From positions 1,798,001-1,862,000 of the forward strand of contig CAWKHA010000004.1 of NCBI GenBank assembly GCA_963849365.1: 64,000 bases of DNA, written 5' to 3'. The stretch comes from CAVQCJ01 sp963849365. GTDB lineage: Bacteria > Actinomycetota > Actinomycetes > Prado026. Positions within the stretch are counted from its first letter, which is position 1. The number at the start of each line of letters is the position of its first letter. The notes under the pieces were generated by a model, which saw nothing but the letters and a program-made list of their open reading frames with translations, was not told where the DNA came from and did not search any database. The position numbers and the translations under genes were made by a program. Below are positions 27,001-35,016 of this stretch, piece by piece.

Positions 27001-27166
27001 GAAGTCAAGGTAGGACAGGTCTCCTGCTCGTGAATCGCATTCAGTCCGCAGTTGGTCCGCAAGGAGTTCAGTGGCGGTCCGCGAAGACCAACGGTCGTCA
27101 ACGCCTCGTTGCAGGTCAGGGCACATCGACCGTCATCGGCAGACGTTGATGGACGTGCGGGAGGGC

Positions 27167-27180
27167 TTCCGCTTCAACGT
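27167..27180 (+). repeat. right copy of the 14-bp ychF-end repeat (att-like)
   Basis: TTCCGCTTCAACGT again, preceded by GACGTGCGGGAGGGC and followed by CTGA, so it still reads as a ychF-like C-terminus FRFNV-stop with no gene in front of it. Confidence 0.6.
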
Positions 27181-27275
27181 CTGACGGCGTGCCGCCCGAA
27201 AACTACGGTGGAGGTACGCGAGTCCGACTGCCGTACTGCACCGTAGGTTCGCCCGCGTCGGGGCCGCGCCTGGGC

Positions 27276-27302
27276 GTAACCTGCGCACGCGGCGCTGCCG
27301 TC
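27276..27302 (+). promoter_or_regulatory. possible ECF-type promoter of the sigma factor gene
   Basis: GTAACC at 27276-27281 and CGTC at 27299-27302 are 17 nt apart, near the GGAACC/CGTT pattern of ECF sigma promoters, about 50 nt before the proposed start. This would allow autoregulation. The 350 bp between 27001 and 27350 otherwise hold only the right att-like repeat. Confidence 0.3.
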
Positions 27303-27350
27303 CGCACACCTTGGACGCAACGCAGACCCGGGCGACGACAGTTCCTAGAC

Positions 27351-27941
27351 GTGTTGGCAGGTGCGTTGGCTACGGCAGGGAGCCTCTGGGCGCGGATCGC
27401 GGCCGGCGAGCCCGACGCGTTCGAGCGCGTCTACGTCCTGCACGCCAACCGGGTGCATGGCTTCGCGTTCCGCCGATCGGGTTCCTGGGACCTCGCGGAC
27501 GAGATCACGAGCGGGGTGTTCTTGGAGGCCTGGCGGCGGCGCACCGAGGTCGACCTCGACCCGGACGAGGCGATCCTGCCCTGGCTGCTCGGGGTCGCCG
27601 CGAACCTGATGCGCAACGCCGGCCGGAAGGCGCAGCGGTACCAGGCCTTCCTCTCGACGCAGACGCCTCCGGACCGCGTCCCGGACTTCGCCGAGGACCT
27701 GGCCGGTCAGCTGGACAGCCAGCGCGAGCTCGACCTGCTGCGGCTCGCGCTCGAACACCTGGGCGACGACGACCGCGACCTCCTGCTGCTGTGCGTCGCC
27801 GAAGGACTCACGCCGACGGAGGTCGCCGCGGCCCTGGACCTTCCCGCCGGCACGGTGCGGTCCCGGTTGAGCCGGGCGCGGTCGCGCCTGCGCGTGCTGC
27901 TCGCCCAGCTGGACCAGGGGACGGACGGGGGCGAGCGATGA
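27351..27941 (+). CDS. ECF-like RNA polymerase sigma factor
   Basis: About 196 residues. Region 2 is seen in FERVYVLHANRVHGFAFRRSG and ADEITSGVFLEAWRRR. Region 4 is ALEHLGDDDRDLLLLCVAEG followed by LTPTEVAAALDLPAGTVRSR, a helix-turn-helix. It belongs to the group-4 (ECF) sigma factors and directs RNA polymerase to alternative promoters. The start is uncertain: GTG 27351 gives the usual length, though the frame is open from 27189. Its stop overlaps the ATG of the next gene (ATGA), so the two are coupled and the partner is the natural candidate regulator. Confidence 0.88.
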   Translation: MLAGALATAGSLWARIAAGEPDAFERVYVLHANRVHGFAFRRSGSWDLADEITSGVFLEAWRRRTEVDLDPDEAILPWLLGVAANLMRNAGRKAQRYQAFLSTQTPPDRVPDFAEDLAGQLDSQRELDLLRLALEHLGDDDRDLLLLCVAEGLTPTEVAAALDLPAGTVRSRLSRARSRLRVLLAQLDQGTDGGER

Positions 27942-28564
27942 CGTACGACGACGACCAGCTCGACCGGCTGCTGCGTCGGTTGCCCGCGCCGGGCGTGCCG
28001 GACGAGGTGCGCGACCGCCACCTGGCGCAGCTGCGCGAGGTCATGGCCGCCGAGTCCACGCCCGCCCGGCCGTCTCGACCGGCGTCACCGGCCGGGCCCG
28101 ACGAGCCCGACGAGCCGCGCGGTCGCACGCTTCGGCGGCGGCGCCGCGCGCGCGGACCGCTGCCCCGCCGCCGCCGCGTGGTCGTCGCGTTGGTCGCGGC
28201 GGGGGCGGTCGTTCTGAGCGGTACGGCTGCGGCGACGATCGCCTGGCAGCGCGCCCACGACCGCAGTGAGGTTCACTGCTACCCGATCTGGACGACCGAC
28301 TTCGACAACCCGTCGCTCGGCGGGGACGCGATCTCGATCCCCCAGGACTCGGCGTCGGTCGCGATCGACATGTGCCGGAGCTTCTGGGCGCAGGGCTACC
28401 TGACTTCGATCCCGCCGTACACCGAGCCCAAGGGCCAGTCGCCCGTCCCGGCCGTCCCGCCGCCGTTGATCGCCTGCGTCCTGCCCAAGGGCATCGTCGG
28501 GGTGTTCCCCGCCGTCAACCAGGAGACGTGCGCCCAGCTGGGTCTCCCGACGTCGGAGGGTTGA
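27938..28564 (+). CDS. single-pass membrane protein, likely partner of the sigma factor
   Basis: 208 residues. A cytosolic N-terminus of about 75 residues begins MTYDDDQLDRLLRRLPAP and is followed by a run of arginines, one transmembrane helix (RVVVALVAAGAVVLSGTAAAT, about 79-99), and an extracellular domain with four cysteines (VHCYPIW, DMCRSF, IACVLP, ETCAQL). The ATGA overlap with the sigma gene and the topology suggest an anti-sigma or sensor role. No zinc-binding HxxxCxxC anti-sigma motif is present, so this is inference. Confidence 0.75.
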   Translation: MTYDDDQLDRLLRRLPAPGVPDEVRDRHLAQLREVMAAESTPARPSRPASPAGPDEPDEPRGRTLRRRRRARGPLPRRRRVVVALVAAGAVVLSGTAAATIAWQRAHDRSEVHCYPIWTTDFDNPSLGGDAISIPQDSASVAIDMCRSFWAQGYLTSIPPYTEPKGQSPVPAVPPPLIACVLPKGIVGVFPAVNQETCAQLGLPTSEG

Positions 28565-28634
28565 CAGCTGTGACCGGGCCCGTCCAGGTGTCCGCATTCT
28601 GGACGCACCGCAACGCCGCCGCCGCGGCGGACAA

Positions 28635-28668
28635 CCCCCTGTCGGAAACGGGGCTTCCGACGAAGGGG
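28635..28668 (+). promoter_or_regulatory. hairpin overlapping the ribosome site of the crystallin-like gene
   Basis: GTCGGAA at 28641-28647 pairs with TTCCGAC at 28655-28661, extended by CCCC against GGGG of the AAGGGG that serves as ribosome site (start ATG 28679). The fold would hide the translation start. Confidence 0.4.
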
Positions 28669-28678
28669 CTGATTGGGG

Positions 28679-29179
28679 ATGGGCACTGTTGTGCGCCTGC
28701 GCACGGTGTGGGCGCTGGTGGGGGTTCTGGCGACGATCGTCACGCTCGGGGTGGTGGGCGCTCCGAGCGCTGCGGCGGAGGACGTGCCGCAGTACTGCAC
28801 GCTGAACATCTCGACCGACTACTACTTCTGCACGACGGTCGACCCGGCCAAGGCCGGCCGCCTCGCCCGGCCTGCCGCAGACGGCTCCGGGGCGGTCCTG
28901 CTGGGCCGCTTCTACGACTACACCGACCGCGACCCGGCGGGCGGCTACTTCAACGTCACGGCGGCAACGGCCTGCGACACGAGCGCGGACCTGGACTTCA
29001 CGCTCGGTTCGGTGCCTTCCGGCTGGAACGACCGGATCAGCTCGTTCCAGGGCTACAACAACTGCTCGGTGAAGCTGTGGAAGAACGGTGGGGCCAGCGG
29101 GACTGCGTGGGGCCCGGCCGCCTACGCCGACTCGCTGAGCACGATGGACAACCAGGCCAGCTCGCTCACCTTCTACTGA
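28679..29179 (+). CDS. secreted beta/gamma-crystallin-like protein
   Basis: 166 residues. A signal peptide (about 1-35, VWALVGVLATIVTLGVVGAP then SAAAE) is followed by a mature domain with four cysteines and the crystallin-like Greek-key stretch WNDRISSFQGYNNCSVKLW, ending in NQASSLTFY. Such domains, with a [N/D]-[N/D]-x-x-S-S clamp, often bind calcium; DRISSF and NQASSL are candidate clamps. No catalytic motif is seen. It follows the sigma-membrane protein pair on the same strand 114 bp on, suggesting it is their target, which is inference. Confidence 0.75.
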   Translation: MGTVVRLRTVWALVGVLATIVTLGVVGAPSAAAEDVPQYCTLNISTDYYFCTTVDPAKAGRLARPAADGSGAVLLGRFYDYTDRDPAGGYFNVTAATACDTSADLDFTLGSVPSGWNDRISSFQGYNNCSVKLWKNGGASGTAWGPAAYADSLSTMDNQASSLTFY

Positions 29180-29214
29180 ACCGACCATCGAGGGGGTAGC
29201 ACGAGACATGAGCT

Positions 29215-29409
29215 CGCCGGTGCGCGTCCCCGTCAGACACAGATCGGGGGATGACGGGTACGCGCACCGGCGGACAGGTCCGGTGCACGCAGCCGTCATC
29301 CCGACGGGGGACGACGGCTGCAGGCGCCGGTCGACGCGGGAGGGGCACCCGGACGGGAGCCCCCCTCCGAGGAGTCAGATCCCCCGATCGACTCCCGGGT
29401 GCTCCTCCC
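29215..29409. other. three consecutive strong hairpins with complementary loops (structured RNA candidate or compound terminator)
   Basis: Between convergent genes. Hairpin 1: arms 29215-29235 and 29252-29272, 20 of 21 bp paired. Hairpin 2: arms 29289-29302 and 29308-29321, 13 of 14, extended by 7 outer pairs. Hairpin 3: arms 29338-29352 and 29395-29409, 15 bp with one G-T. GATCGGGGGAT at 29242-29252 (loop 1 plus the first base of arm 2) is complementary over 11 nt to ATCCCCCGATC (29379-29389) in loop 3. No T-tract. Confidence 0.55.
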
Positions 29410-29437
29410 GCCCCACCGGGTCGCGTCGCCGCCGAGG

Positions 29438-30076
29438 TCAGGCGTCGTCGGGGTTGGCCGCCTTGAACGCGTACGCCGCCAGCGCCGCGCCGATGAGGTC
29501 GGCGAGCAGGTAGATCCAGAAGTTCTTCCAGGCCGAGAGCCCGAACGTCATGATGCCGAGGGCCACCGCCGGGTTGAACGCCCCGCCGGAGACGCCGCCG
29601 ACGGCAACCGCGCCGGTCAGGACAGTGAAGCCGATCGCCAGGCCGTAGAACGAGTTGTTCGGGTGGTCCTTGCTGGTCGCGACGTTGAGCACGACCCAGG
29701 CCAACGCGAACGTGAACAGCAGCTCGGCGACGAACGCACCCCACATGACGCGTGCGGACACCGACAGGTCGAGCGCGCCGAGCGAGCTAGGCGGGTTGAT
29801 GACGAACTTCGCGACGAGCGCCCCGACGAGGCCGGCCACGAGCTGGGTGACCCAGTACGGCACCGCCTCGGCGGACGTGATCCGTCCCCGCAGCAGGACC
29901 GCCAGGGTGACCGCTGGGTTGAAGTGGCCGCCGGAGACGTGACCGCCGGCGTACACCATGACCATCAGCGCCGACCCGATCGCGATCGGGGCGATGACGC
30001 CACCCTTCACGACCGCGCAGCAGACGGTGAACACGAGGAAGAACGTCCCGATGAACTCGACGAGGTACTTGCGCAC
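29438..30076 (-). CDS. MIP-family aquaporin
   Basis: 212 residues with six hydrophobic segments and both half-helix signature motifs: SGGHFNPAVTLAVLL near residue 50 and SGGAFNPAVALGIM near residue 170. The first helix MRKYLVEFIGTFFLVFTVC is typical of AqpZ-like water channels. Polar residues around the selectivity filter favour water over glycerol, but this is not certain. The GTG start has GGAG about 10 nt upstream. Confidence 0.93.
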   Translation of the reverse strand: MRKYLVEFIGTFFLVFTVCCAVVKGGVIAPIAIGSALMVMVYAGGHVSGGHFNPAVTLAVLLRGRITSAEAVPYWVTQLVAGLVGALVAKFVINPPSSLGALDLSVSARVMWGAFVAELLFTFALAWVVLNVATSKDHPNNSFYGLAIGFTVLTGAVAVGGVSGGAFNPAVALGIMTFGLSAWKNFWIYLLADLIGAALAAYAFKAANPDDA

Positions 30077-30174
30077 GGCTGCTCACTCCATCCCCTGCAC
30101 CTGCCGTACCGGACCTTCCGCAGGCTAGCGGGGGGCGCGCCGAGACGCTCAGCGGCACGCGGCTGACGGTGCGG

Positions 30175-30921
30175 TCAGATCTGGGTGCCGATCAGGCGGC
30201 CGATGCCGTACGTGATCGCCATCGCGAGTGCGCCGCCGACCACGACCCGGATGACGGCCCGCTTGGGGTCGGCCCCGCCCAGGCGGGCGCTCACCGACCC
30301 GGTCAGGGCCAGCGCGAGCACCATCGCGACGAACGTCACCGCCGAGCGCCACGCCGGCGGCGGCAACAGGATCGCGAGGAGCGGGAGCGCGGCGCCGAGG
30401 CTGAACGCCAGGAACGAGGAGATCGCCGCGCTCCACGGGCTGACGAGCTGGTGGACGCTGATGCCGAGCTCCAGCTCGGCGTGCGCCTCGAGCGTGCGCG
30501 GCCCCGCGTGCAGCTGCTCGGCCACCTGGCGGGCCAGGTCGGGGGTCAGCCCGCGCTCGACGTACAACCCGGCCAGCTCGTGGAGCTCGCCCTCGGGGTC
30601 GGTGGCCAGCTCGTGCCGCTCCTTGGCCAGCAGCGCGTGCTCGGTGTCGCGCTGCGTGGACACCGACACGTACTCGCCGACGGCCATCGACATCGCGCCG
30701 GCCACGAGCCCGGCGATGCCGGCGGTGAAGATCACGGCGCGGTCGGTCGTGCTGGCCGCCACGCCCAGGACGAGGCCGGCGATGGAGACGATCCCGTCGT
30801 TGGCTCCGAGCACGCCCGCCCGCAGCTTGTTCGTGCGGTCGGCGACGTTCCCCTGGGTGTCGTGCTCGCCGCCGGTCGGCGGCTCACCGACTCCGGAAGG
30901 CTGTCCGGTGCTCGCTGTCAC
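30175..30921 (-). CDS. VIT1/CCC1 family iron/manganese transporter
   Basis: 248 residues. The first segment has the family signature KLRAGVLGANDGIVSIAGLVL, then VAGAMSMAVGEYVSVSTQRD. The cytosolic metal-binding helical region lies at about 85-145, with Glu residues such as ERHELATDPEGELHELAG. Three more membrane segments follow. It is expected to export or sequester Fe2+/Mn2+. GTG 30921 has TAGGGT 7 nt upstream. Confidence 0.92.
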   Translation of the reverse strand: MTASTGQPSGVGEPPTGGEHDTQGNVADRTNKLRAGVLGANDGIVSIAGLVLGVAASTTDRAVIFTAGIAGLVAGAMSMAVGEYVSVSTQRDTEHALLAKERHELATDPEGELHELAGLYVERGLTPDLARQVAEQLHAGPRTLEAHAELELGISVHQLVSPWSAAISSFLAFSLGAALPLLAILLPPPAWRSAVTFVAMVLALALTGSVSARLGGADPKRAVIRVVVGGALAMAITYGIGRLIGTQI

Positions 30922-30928
30922 AACAGTG

Positions 30929-30934
30929 ACCCTA
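30929..30934 (-). promoter_or_regulatory. -10 hexamer TAGGGT of the VIT1/CCC1 gene
   Basis: TAGGGT on the minus strand, 7 nt before the GTG; leaderless type. Confidence 0.4.
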
Positions 30935-30943
30935 GGCGGAGCG

Positions 30944-31243
30944 TCAACTCGCGTCGAACCTGGTGGCCAGGTCGCTGATGCGGTGGGCGAGCTCGATGTC
31001 GTTCTGGGTGACGCCGCCGGCCGAGTGGGTGCTCAGGACGAACGTGACGGTCCTCCACCGGATGTCGATGTCGGGGTGGTGGTCCATCTGCTCGGCCACC
31101 TCCGCGACGGCGTCGACGAGCCGGATGGCGGTCGGGAAGTCCGGCGCGCTCACCCTGCGCCGCAGCGCCGCGGCGTCGCCCTCCCAGCCGGGCAGGCCGG
31201 CCAGCTGGCTCCGGCGTTCTTCGTCGTCGAGCTGGCGTGGCAT
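30944..31243 (-). CDS. 4a-hydroxytetrahydrobiopterin dehydratase (pterin-4a-carbinolamine dehydratase)
   Basis: 99 residues, the normal size. The active-site motif EQMDHHPDIDIRW supplies the histidines, and THSAGGVTQNDIELAHRI is the conserved C-terminal block. It dehydrates pterin-4a-carbinolamine and may recycle pterins. It starts 15 bp after the sdhB stop on the same strand, so it probably rides on the succinate dehydrogenase transcript; a functional link is not evident. Confidence 0.93.
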   Translation of the reverse strand: MPRQLDDEERRSQLAGLPGWEGDAAALRRRVSAPDFPTAIRLVDAVAEVAEQMDHHPDIDIRWRTVTFVLSTHSAGGVTQNDIELAHRISDLATRFDAS

Positions 31244-31258
31244 CTGCGGCCGCCGGCC

Positions 31259-32026
31259 TCAGTCTCCGACGTCGCCGGGCCGCCGCCCGCGGATCCTCGC
31301 TCCGAGCATCCGGAGCGGGTCGAACCGGCGGTCGGCCACCCGCTCCTTGAGCGGGATGATGGCGTTGTCGGTGATCTTGATGTGCTCCGGGCAAACCTCG
31401 GTGCAGCACTTGGTGATGTTGCAGAAGCCGAGGCCGTGCTCGTCCTGCGCCGCCTGCTTGCGGTCGAGGGTGTCCAGGGGGTGCATGTCCAGCTCGGCCA
31501 GCCGGATCAGGAAGCGCGGGCCGGCGAAGGACTGCTTGTTCTCCTCGTGGTCGCGCACCACGTGACAGGTGTTCTGGCACAGGTAGCACTCGATGCACTT
31601 GCGGAACTCCTGGCTGCGCTCGACGTCGACCTGCCGCATCCGGTAGTCGCCCGGCTCGAGGCCCGCCGGCGGGGCGAACGACGGCACCGTGCGCGCCTTC
31701 TCGTAGTTGAACGAGACGTCGGTGACGAGGTCGCGCATGACCGGGAACGCGCGCAGCGGGGTGACGGTCACCGTCTCGTCGAGGGTGAACGTGCTCATCC
31801 GGGTCATGCACATCAGCCGTGGCCGTCCGTTGACCTCGGCGCTGCACGACCCGCACTTGCCGGCCTTGCAGTTCCACCGGACCGCGAGGTCGGGCGTCTG
31901 CGTCGCCTGCAGCCGGTGGATGACGTCGAGGACGACCTCGCCCTCGTTCACCTCGACGGTGTAGTCGTGCAGGTCGCCGCCGGACGCGTCGCCGCGCCAC
32001 ACCCGGAACTTCGCGTCGTAGCCCAT
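31259..32026 (-). CDS. sdhB: succinate dehydrogenase iron-sulfur subunit
   Basis: 255 residues. The N-terminal [2Fe-2S] domain has WNCKAGKCGSC and the later RPRLMC cysteine. The C-terminal domain has CIECYLCQNTCHV and CNITKCCTEVCPEHI, binding the [4Fe-4S] and [3Fe-4S] clusters. It passes electrons from SdhA to the membrane anchor. The ATG overlaps the sdhA stop by one base (TGATG), indicating coupled translation. It matches the mycobacterial Sdh1 type (Rv0247c). Confidence 0.95.
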   Translation of the reverse strand: MGYDAKFRVWRGDASGGDLHDYTVEVNEGEVVLDVIHRLQATQTPDLAVRWNCKAGKCGSCSAEVNGRPRLMCMTRMSTFTLDETVTVTPLRAFPVMRDLVTDVSFNYEKARTVPSFAPPAGLEPGDYRMRQVDVERSQEFRKCIECYLCQNTCHVVRDHEENKQSFAGPRFLIRLAELDMHPLDTLDRKQAAQDEHGLGFCNITKCCTEVCPEHIKITDNAIIPLKERVADRRFDPLRMLGARIRGRRPGDVGD

Positions 32027-33951
32027 CAGGGGGTCCCCTCCGCCGCTTCGGGGAGGGCGGCGAGCTCCTCCGCTGTCATGTACTTGGCCAGCTCGGCGCG
32101 GTCGAACAGCCCGAGCAGCTCGGTCGGCATCGTCGACAGCGGCTGGTGCTCGACCTTCACGCCGTCGCCGTCGACCGAGCAGATGAGGTTGACCTGCCGC
32201 CACTGCGGGCTCATCTTCGGGAAGTCGTCACGGGTGTGGCCGCCGCGCGACTCCTGCCGTTCGAGCGCGGCCCGGGCCACGCACTCGGAGACCAGCAGCA
32301 TGTTGTCCAGGTCCAGGGCCAGGTGCCACCCCGGGTTGAACTGGCGGTGGCCCTCGACGGTGACGGTCTTCGCGCGCGCCTTGAGCTGCTGCAGCCGTTC
32401 GAGCGCCTGCTCGATCTCGGCCTGGGTCCGGATGATCCCGACCAGGTCGTTCATCGTCTGCTGCAGCTCAGTGTGCAGGGTGTACGGGTTCTCGCCGCCG
32501 GTGTTCGTGAACGGCGCCAGGGCCGCGGCCGCGGCGGCGTCGACGTCGGAGTCGGCCACCTGCGGGCGCCGCTCGCCCAGCGACGCCACGTAGTCCGCGG
32601 CCCCCAGCCCGGCGCGGCGTCCGAACACGAGCAGGTCGGAGAGGGAGTTGCCGCCGAGGCGGTTCGAGCCGTGCATGCCCCCGGCGGACTCGCCGGCCGC
32701 GAACAGGCCCGGCACGCGGGCTGCGGCCGCCGTGTCCGGCTCGACCTCGACGCCGCCCATGACGTAGTGGCAGGTCGGTCCGACCTCCATCGGCTCAGCC
32801 GTGATGTCGACGTCGGCCAGCTCCTTGAACTGGTGGTACATCGACGGCAGCCGGCGGCGGATCTCCTCGGCGGGCAGCCGGCTCGAGACGTCCAGGAACA
32901 CCCCGCCGTGCGGGGAGCCGCGCCCGGCCTTGACCTCGGAGTTGATCGAGCGGGCGACCTCGTCGCGCGGGAGCAGCTCGGGCGGCCGGCGGTTGTTGTC
33001 CGCGTCCTTGTACCAGCGGTCCCCCTCGTCCTCGGTCTCGGCGTACTGCTTGCGGAACACGTCCGGCACGTAGCCGAACATGAACCGCTTGCCGTCGGAG
33101 TTGGTGAGCACGCCACCGTCGCCGCGCACGGACTCGGTGACGAGGATCCCCTTGACGCTCGGCGGCCAGACCATCCCGGTCGGGTGGAACTGGATGAACT
33201 CCATGTTGACCAGCGTGCTGCCCGCGCGCAGCGCCAGCGCGTGCCCGTCGCCGGTGTACTCCCACGAGTTGCTGGTCACCTTGAACGACTTGCCGATGCC
33301 GCCGGTCGCGATCACGACGGCCGGCGCCTCGAACAGGACGAACCGGCCGGTCTCGCGGTAGTACCCGAACGCCCCGCTGACCGCCCCTGGCGTGCCGTCG
33401 CCGGCAGCGGGGTTCTGCAGGATCCGGGTGACCGTGCACTCGGCGAAGACCTTCAGGCGCGCCTCGTAGTCGCCCAGGTCGCGCTGGTCCTGCTGCTGCA
33501 GCGCGACGACCTGCTGCTGCAGGGTCCGGATCAGCTCGAGCCCGGTGCGGTCACCGACGTGCGCCAGCCGGGGGTACTCGTGACCGCCGAAGTTGCGCTG
33601 GCTGATGCGCCCGTCCGCGGTGCGGTCGAACAGCGCGCCCCACGACTCCAGCTCCCAGACCCGGTCCGGTGCCTCCTTGGCGTGCAGCTCGGCCATCCGC
33701 CAGTGGTTGAGGAACTTGCCGCCGCGCATCGTGTCGCGGAAGTGCACCTGCCAGCTGTCGTTGCTGTTCACGTTGCCCATCGAGGCGGCGATACCGCCCT
33801 CGGCCATCACGGTGTGGGCCTTGCCGAACAGCGACTTGCACACGATCGCGGTGCGCAGGCCGCGGCTGCGGGCTTCGATGGCCGCGCGCAGGCCGGCACC
33901 ACCGGCGCCGATCACGACGACGTCGTACGTGTGGCGCTCCAGGTCGGTCAT
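32026..33951 (-). CDS. sdhA: succinate dehydrogenase/fumarate reductase flavoprotein subunit
   Basis: 641 residues. The dinucleotide-binding GAGGAGLRAAIEARSRG is at about 15-31; H46 in KAHTVMAEGGIAA is the likely covalent FAD attachment point. Substrate-site residues are in FHPTGMVWPPSVKGIL, VTESVRGDGG and CHYVMGGVEV. It oxidises succinate at the cytosolic face of the membrane. AGAAGG precedes the ATG. The operon order anchor-sdhA-sdhB is that of actinobacterial Sdh1. Confidence 0.96.
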   Translation of the reverse strand: MTDLERHTYDVVVIGAGGAGLRAAIEARSRGLRTAIVCKSLFGKAHTVMAEGGIAASMGNVNSNDSWQVHFRDTMRGGKFLNHWRMAELHAKEAPDRVWELESWGALFDRTADGRISQRNFGGHEYPRLAHVGDRTGLELIRTLQQQVVALQQQDQRDLGDYEARLKVFAECTVTRILQNPAAGDGTPGAVSGAFGYYRETGRFVLFEAPAVVIATGGIGKSFKVTSNSWEYTGDGHALALRAGSTLVNMEFIQFHPTGMVWPPSVKGILVTESVRGDGGVLTNSDGKRFMFGYVPDVFRKQYAETEDEGDRWYKDADNNRRPPELLPRDEVARSINSEVKAGRGSPHGGVFLDVSSRLPAEEIRRRLPSMYHQFKELADVDITAEPMEVGPTCHYVMGGVEVEPDTAAAARVPGLFAAGESAGGMHGSNRLGGNSLSDLLVFGRRAGLGAADYVASLGERRPQVADSDVDAAAAAALAPFTNTGGENPYTLHTELQQTMNDLVGIIRTQAEIEQALERLQQLKARAKTVTVEGHRQFNPGWHLALDLDNMLLVSECVARAALERQESRGGHTRDDFPKMSPQWRQVNLICSVDGDGVKVEHQPLSTMPTELLGLFDRAELAKYMTAEELAALPEAAEGTP

Positions 33952-33997
33952 GGTGGGGGGCCTTCTCCTGTCGGTGCTGTCAGGGCGGTCGGGGCGG

Positions 33998-34807
33998 TCA
34001 GTGGATGAAGCGGAGGTCGGAGAACCAGCCGGCCGAGACGGCCATCACGTAGAAGTCGGTGACAGCCAGCGAGGCCAGCGTGACCCAGGCGAGCAGCATG
34101 TGCCTGGTGTTGAGCCGGCTCACGAACGTCCAGGCCTGGTACCGCATGGGGTGCTTGGAGAAGTGCTTGAGCCGGCCGCCGATCGCGTGCCGGCACGAGT
34201 GGCAGGAGATCGTGTACGCCCAGAGCAGCACGACGTTGGCCACGAGGACCACGTTGCCCAGCCCGAACCCGAACCCCTGCGGGCTGTGGAACGCACGGAT
34301 CGCGTCCCACGTGTTGATCAGGGAGATGAGCACCGCGGCGTAGAAGAAGTACCGGTGGCTGTTCTGGCCGATCAGCGGGACCCGCGTCTCGCCGGTGTAC
34401 CGGGTGTGCCCGTCCGGCACCGCGCAGGCGGGCGGGGAGAACCAGAACGCGCGGTAGTACGCCCGCCGGTAGTAGTAACAGGTGAACCGGAACAGCAGCA
34501 GGAGCGGCAGCGTGAGGGCGGCGTACGGCAGCCACCAGACGTCGGGGAGGAACGTGCCGAACTCCGCGGACTCCGGCGTGCAGCCGTTCGACAGGCAGGG
34601 CGAGTAGAACGGGGTCAGGTAGTGGTAGTCGCCGACCCAGTAGTCCTTCTGCATGAAGACGCGGACGGTGGCGTACACGAGCCAGGCGATCAGGCCGAGC
34701 GCTGTGAGGACCGGCGCCTTGCGCCAGTTGTCGGTGCGCAGCGTGCGGGCCGCGATCCGGGCGCGACCGGGGGCCGCGGTTCCGCCGGCCAGCGTGCTGT
34801 TCGCCAT
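33998..34807 (-). CDS. sdhC: succinate dehydrogenase membrane anchor (Sdh1 type)
   Basis: 269 residues with five to six hydrophobic helices (ALGLIAWLVYATV, YAALTLPLLLLF, YFFYAAVLISLINTW, VVLVANVVLLWAYTISC, LLAWVTLASLAVTDFYV). Histidines in SCHSCRHAIGG, QNSHRYFF and NTRHMLLAW are candidates for haem or quinone contacts. It corresponds to mycobacterial Rv0249c. The ATG has GAGAGGA upstream. It is the first gene of the sdh operon, so the promoter is in the gap before 35017. Confidence 0.88.
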   Translation of the reverse strand: MANSTLAGGTAAPGRARIAARTLRTDNWRKAPVLTALGLIAWLVYATVRVFMQKDYWVGDYHYLTPFYSPCLSNGCTPESAEFGTFLPDVWWLPYAALTLPLLLLFRFTCYYYRRAYYRAFWFSPPACAVPDGHTRYTGETRVPLIGQNSHRYFFYAAVLISLINTWDAIRAFHSPQGFGFGLGNVVLVANVVLLWAYTISCHSCRHAIGGRLKHFSKHPMRYQAWTFVSRLNTRHMLLAWVTLASLAVTDFYVMAVSAGWFSDLRFIH

Positions 34808-34950
34808 GGGAGTCCTCTCACCCGTGCCCGCGGCTGCCCGCCCAGGGTCTCGACCGAGGTCAGTATGGCCACTCGGTGCCTGCGCGCGCTCACCGGGTGT
34901 TCGCGTTCGGATGTGACATCCCGCACGCGCTCGGGCGTGCCGTCGCGGGG

Positions 34951-34998
34951 TCGTGTCAGACCCAGACCGGGCCAGAGGCCGGTCTGGGTCTGACACGA
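34951..34998. repeat. perfect 20-bp inverted repeat upstream of the NUDIX gene
   Basis: Arms TCGTGTCAGACCCAGACCGG (34951-34970) and its exact complement (34979-34998) around an 8-nt loop. It lies between divergent sdhC and the NUDIX gene, 18 nt before the latter's start, so it would fold in that leader or act as an operator. Confidence 0.7.
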
Positions 34999-35016
34999 GA
35001 GTGGGAGGCTGGCCGC

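Larger units (their letters stand above)
25586..27180. mobile_element. small inserted islet at the 3' end of ychF
   Basis: The 14-bp sequence TTCCGCTTCAACGT, encoding the ychF C-terminal FRFNV and running into a stop codon, is present at 25586-25599 and again at 27167-27180. The interval holds a toxin-antitoxin pair and short or broken ORFs, with visibly less GC-biased DNA than the flanks. Duplicated gene-end repeats are the usual trace of site-specific integration, but no integrase gene remains. Confidence 0.5.
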
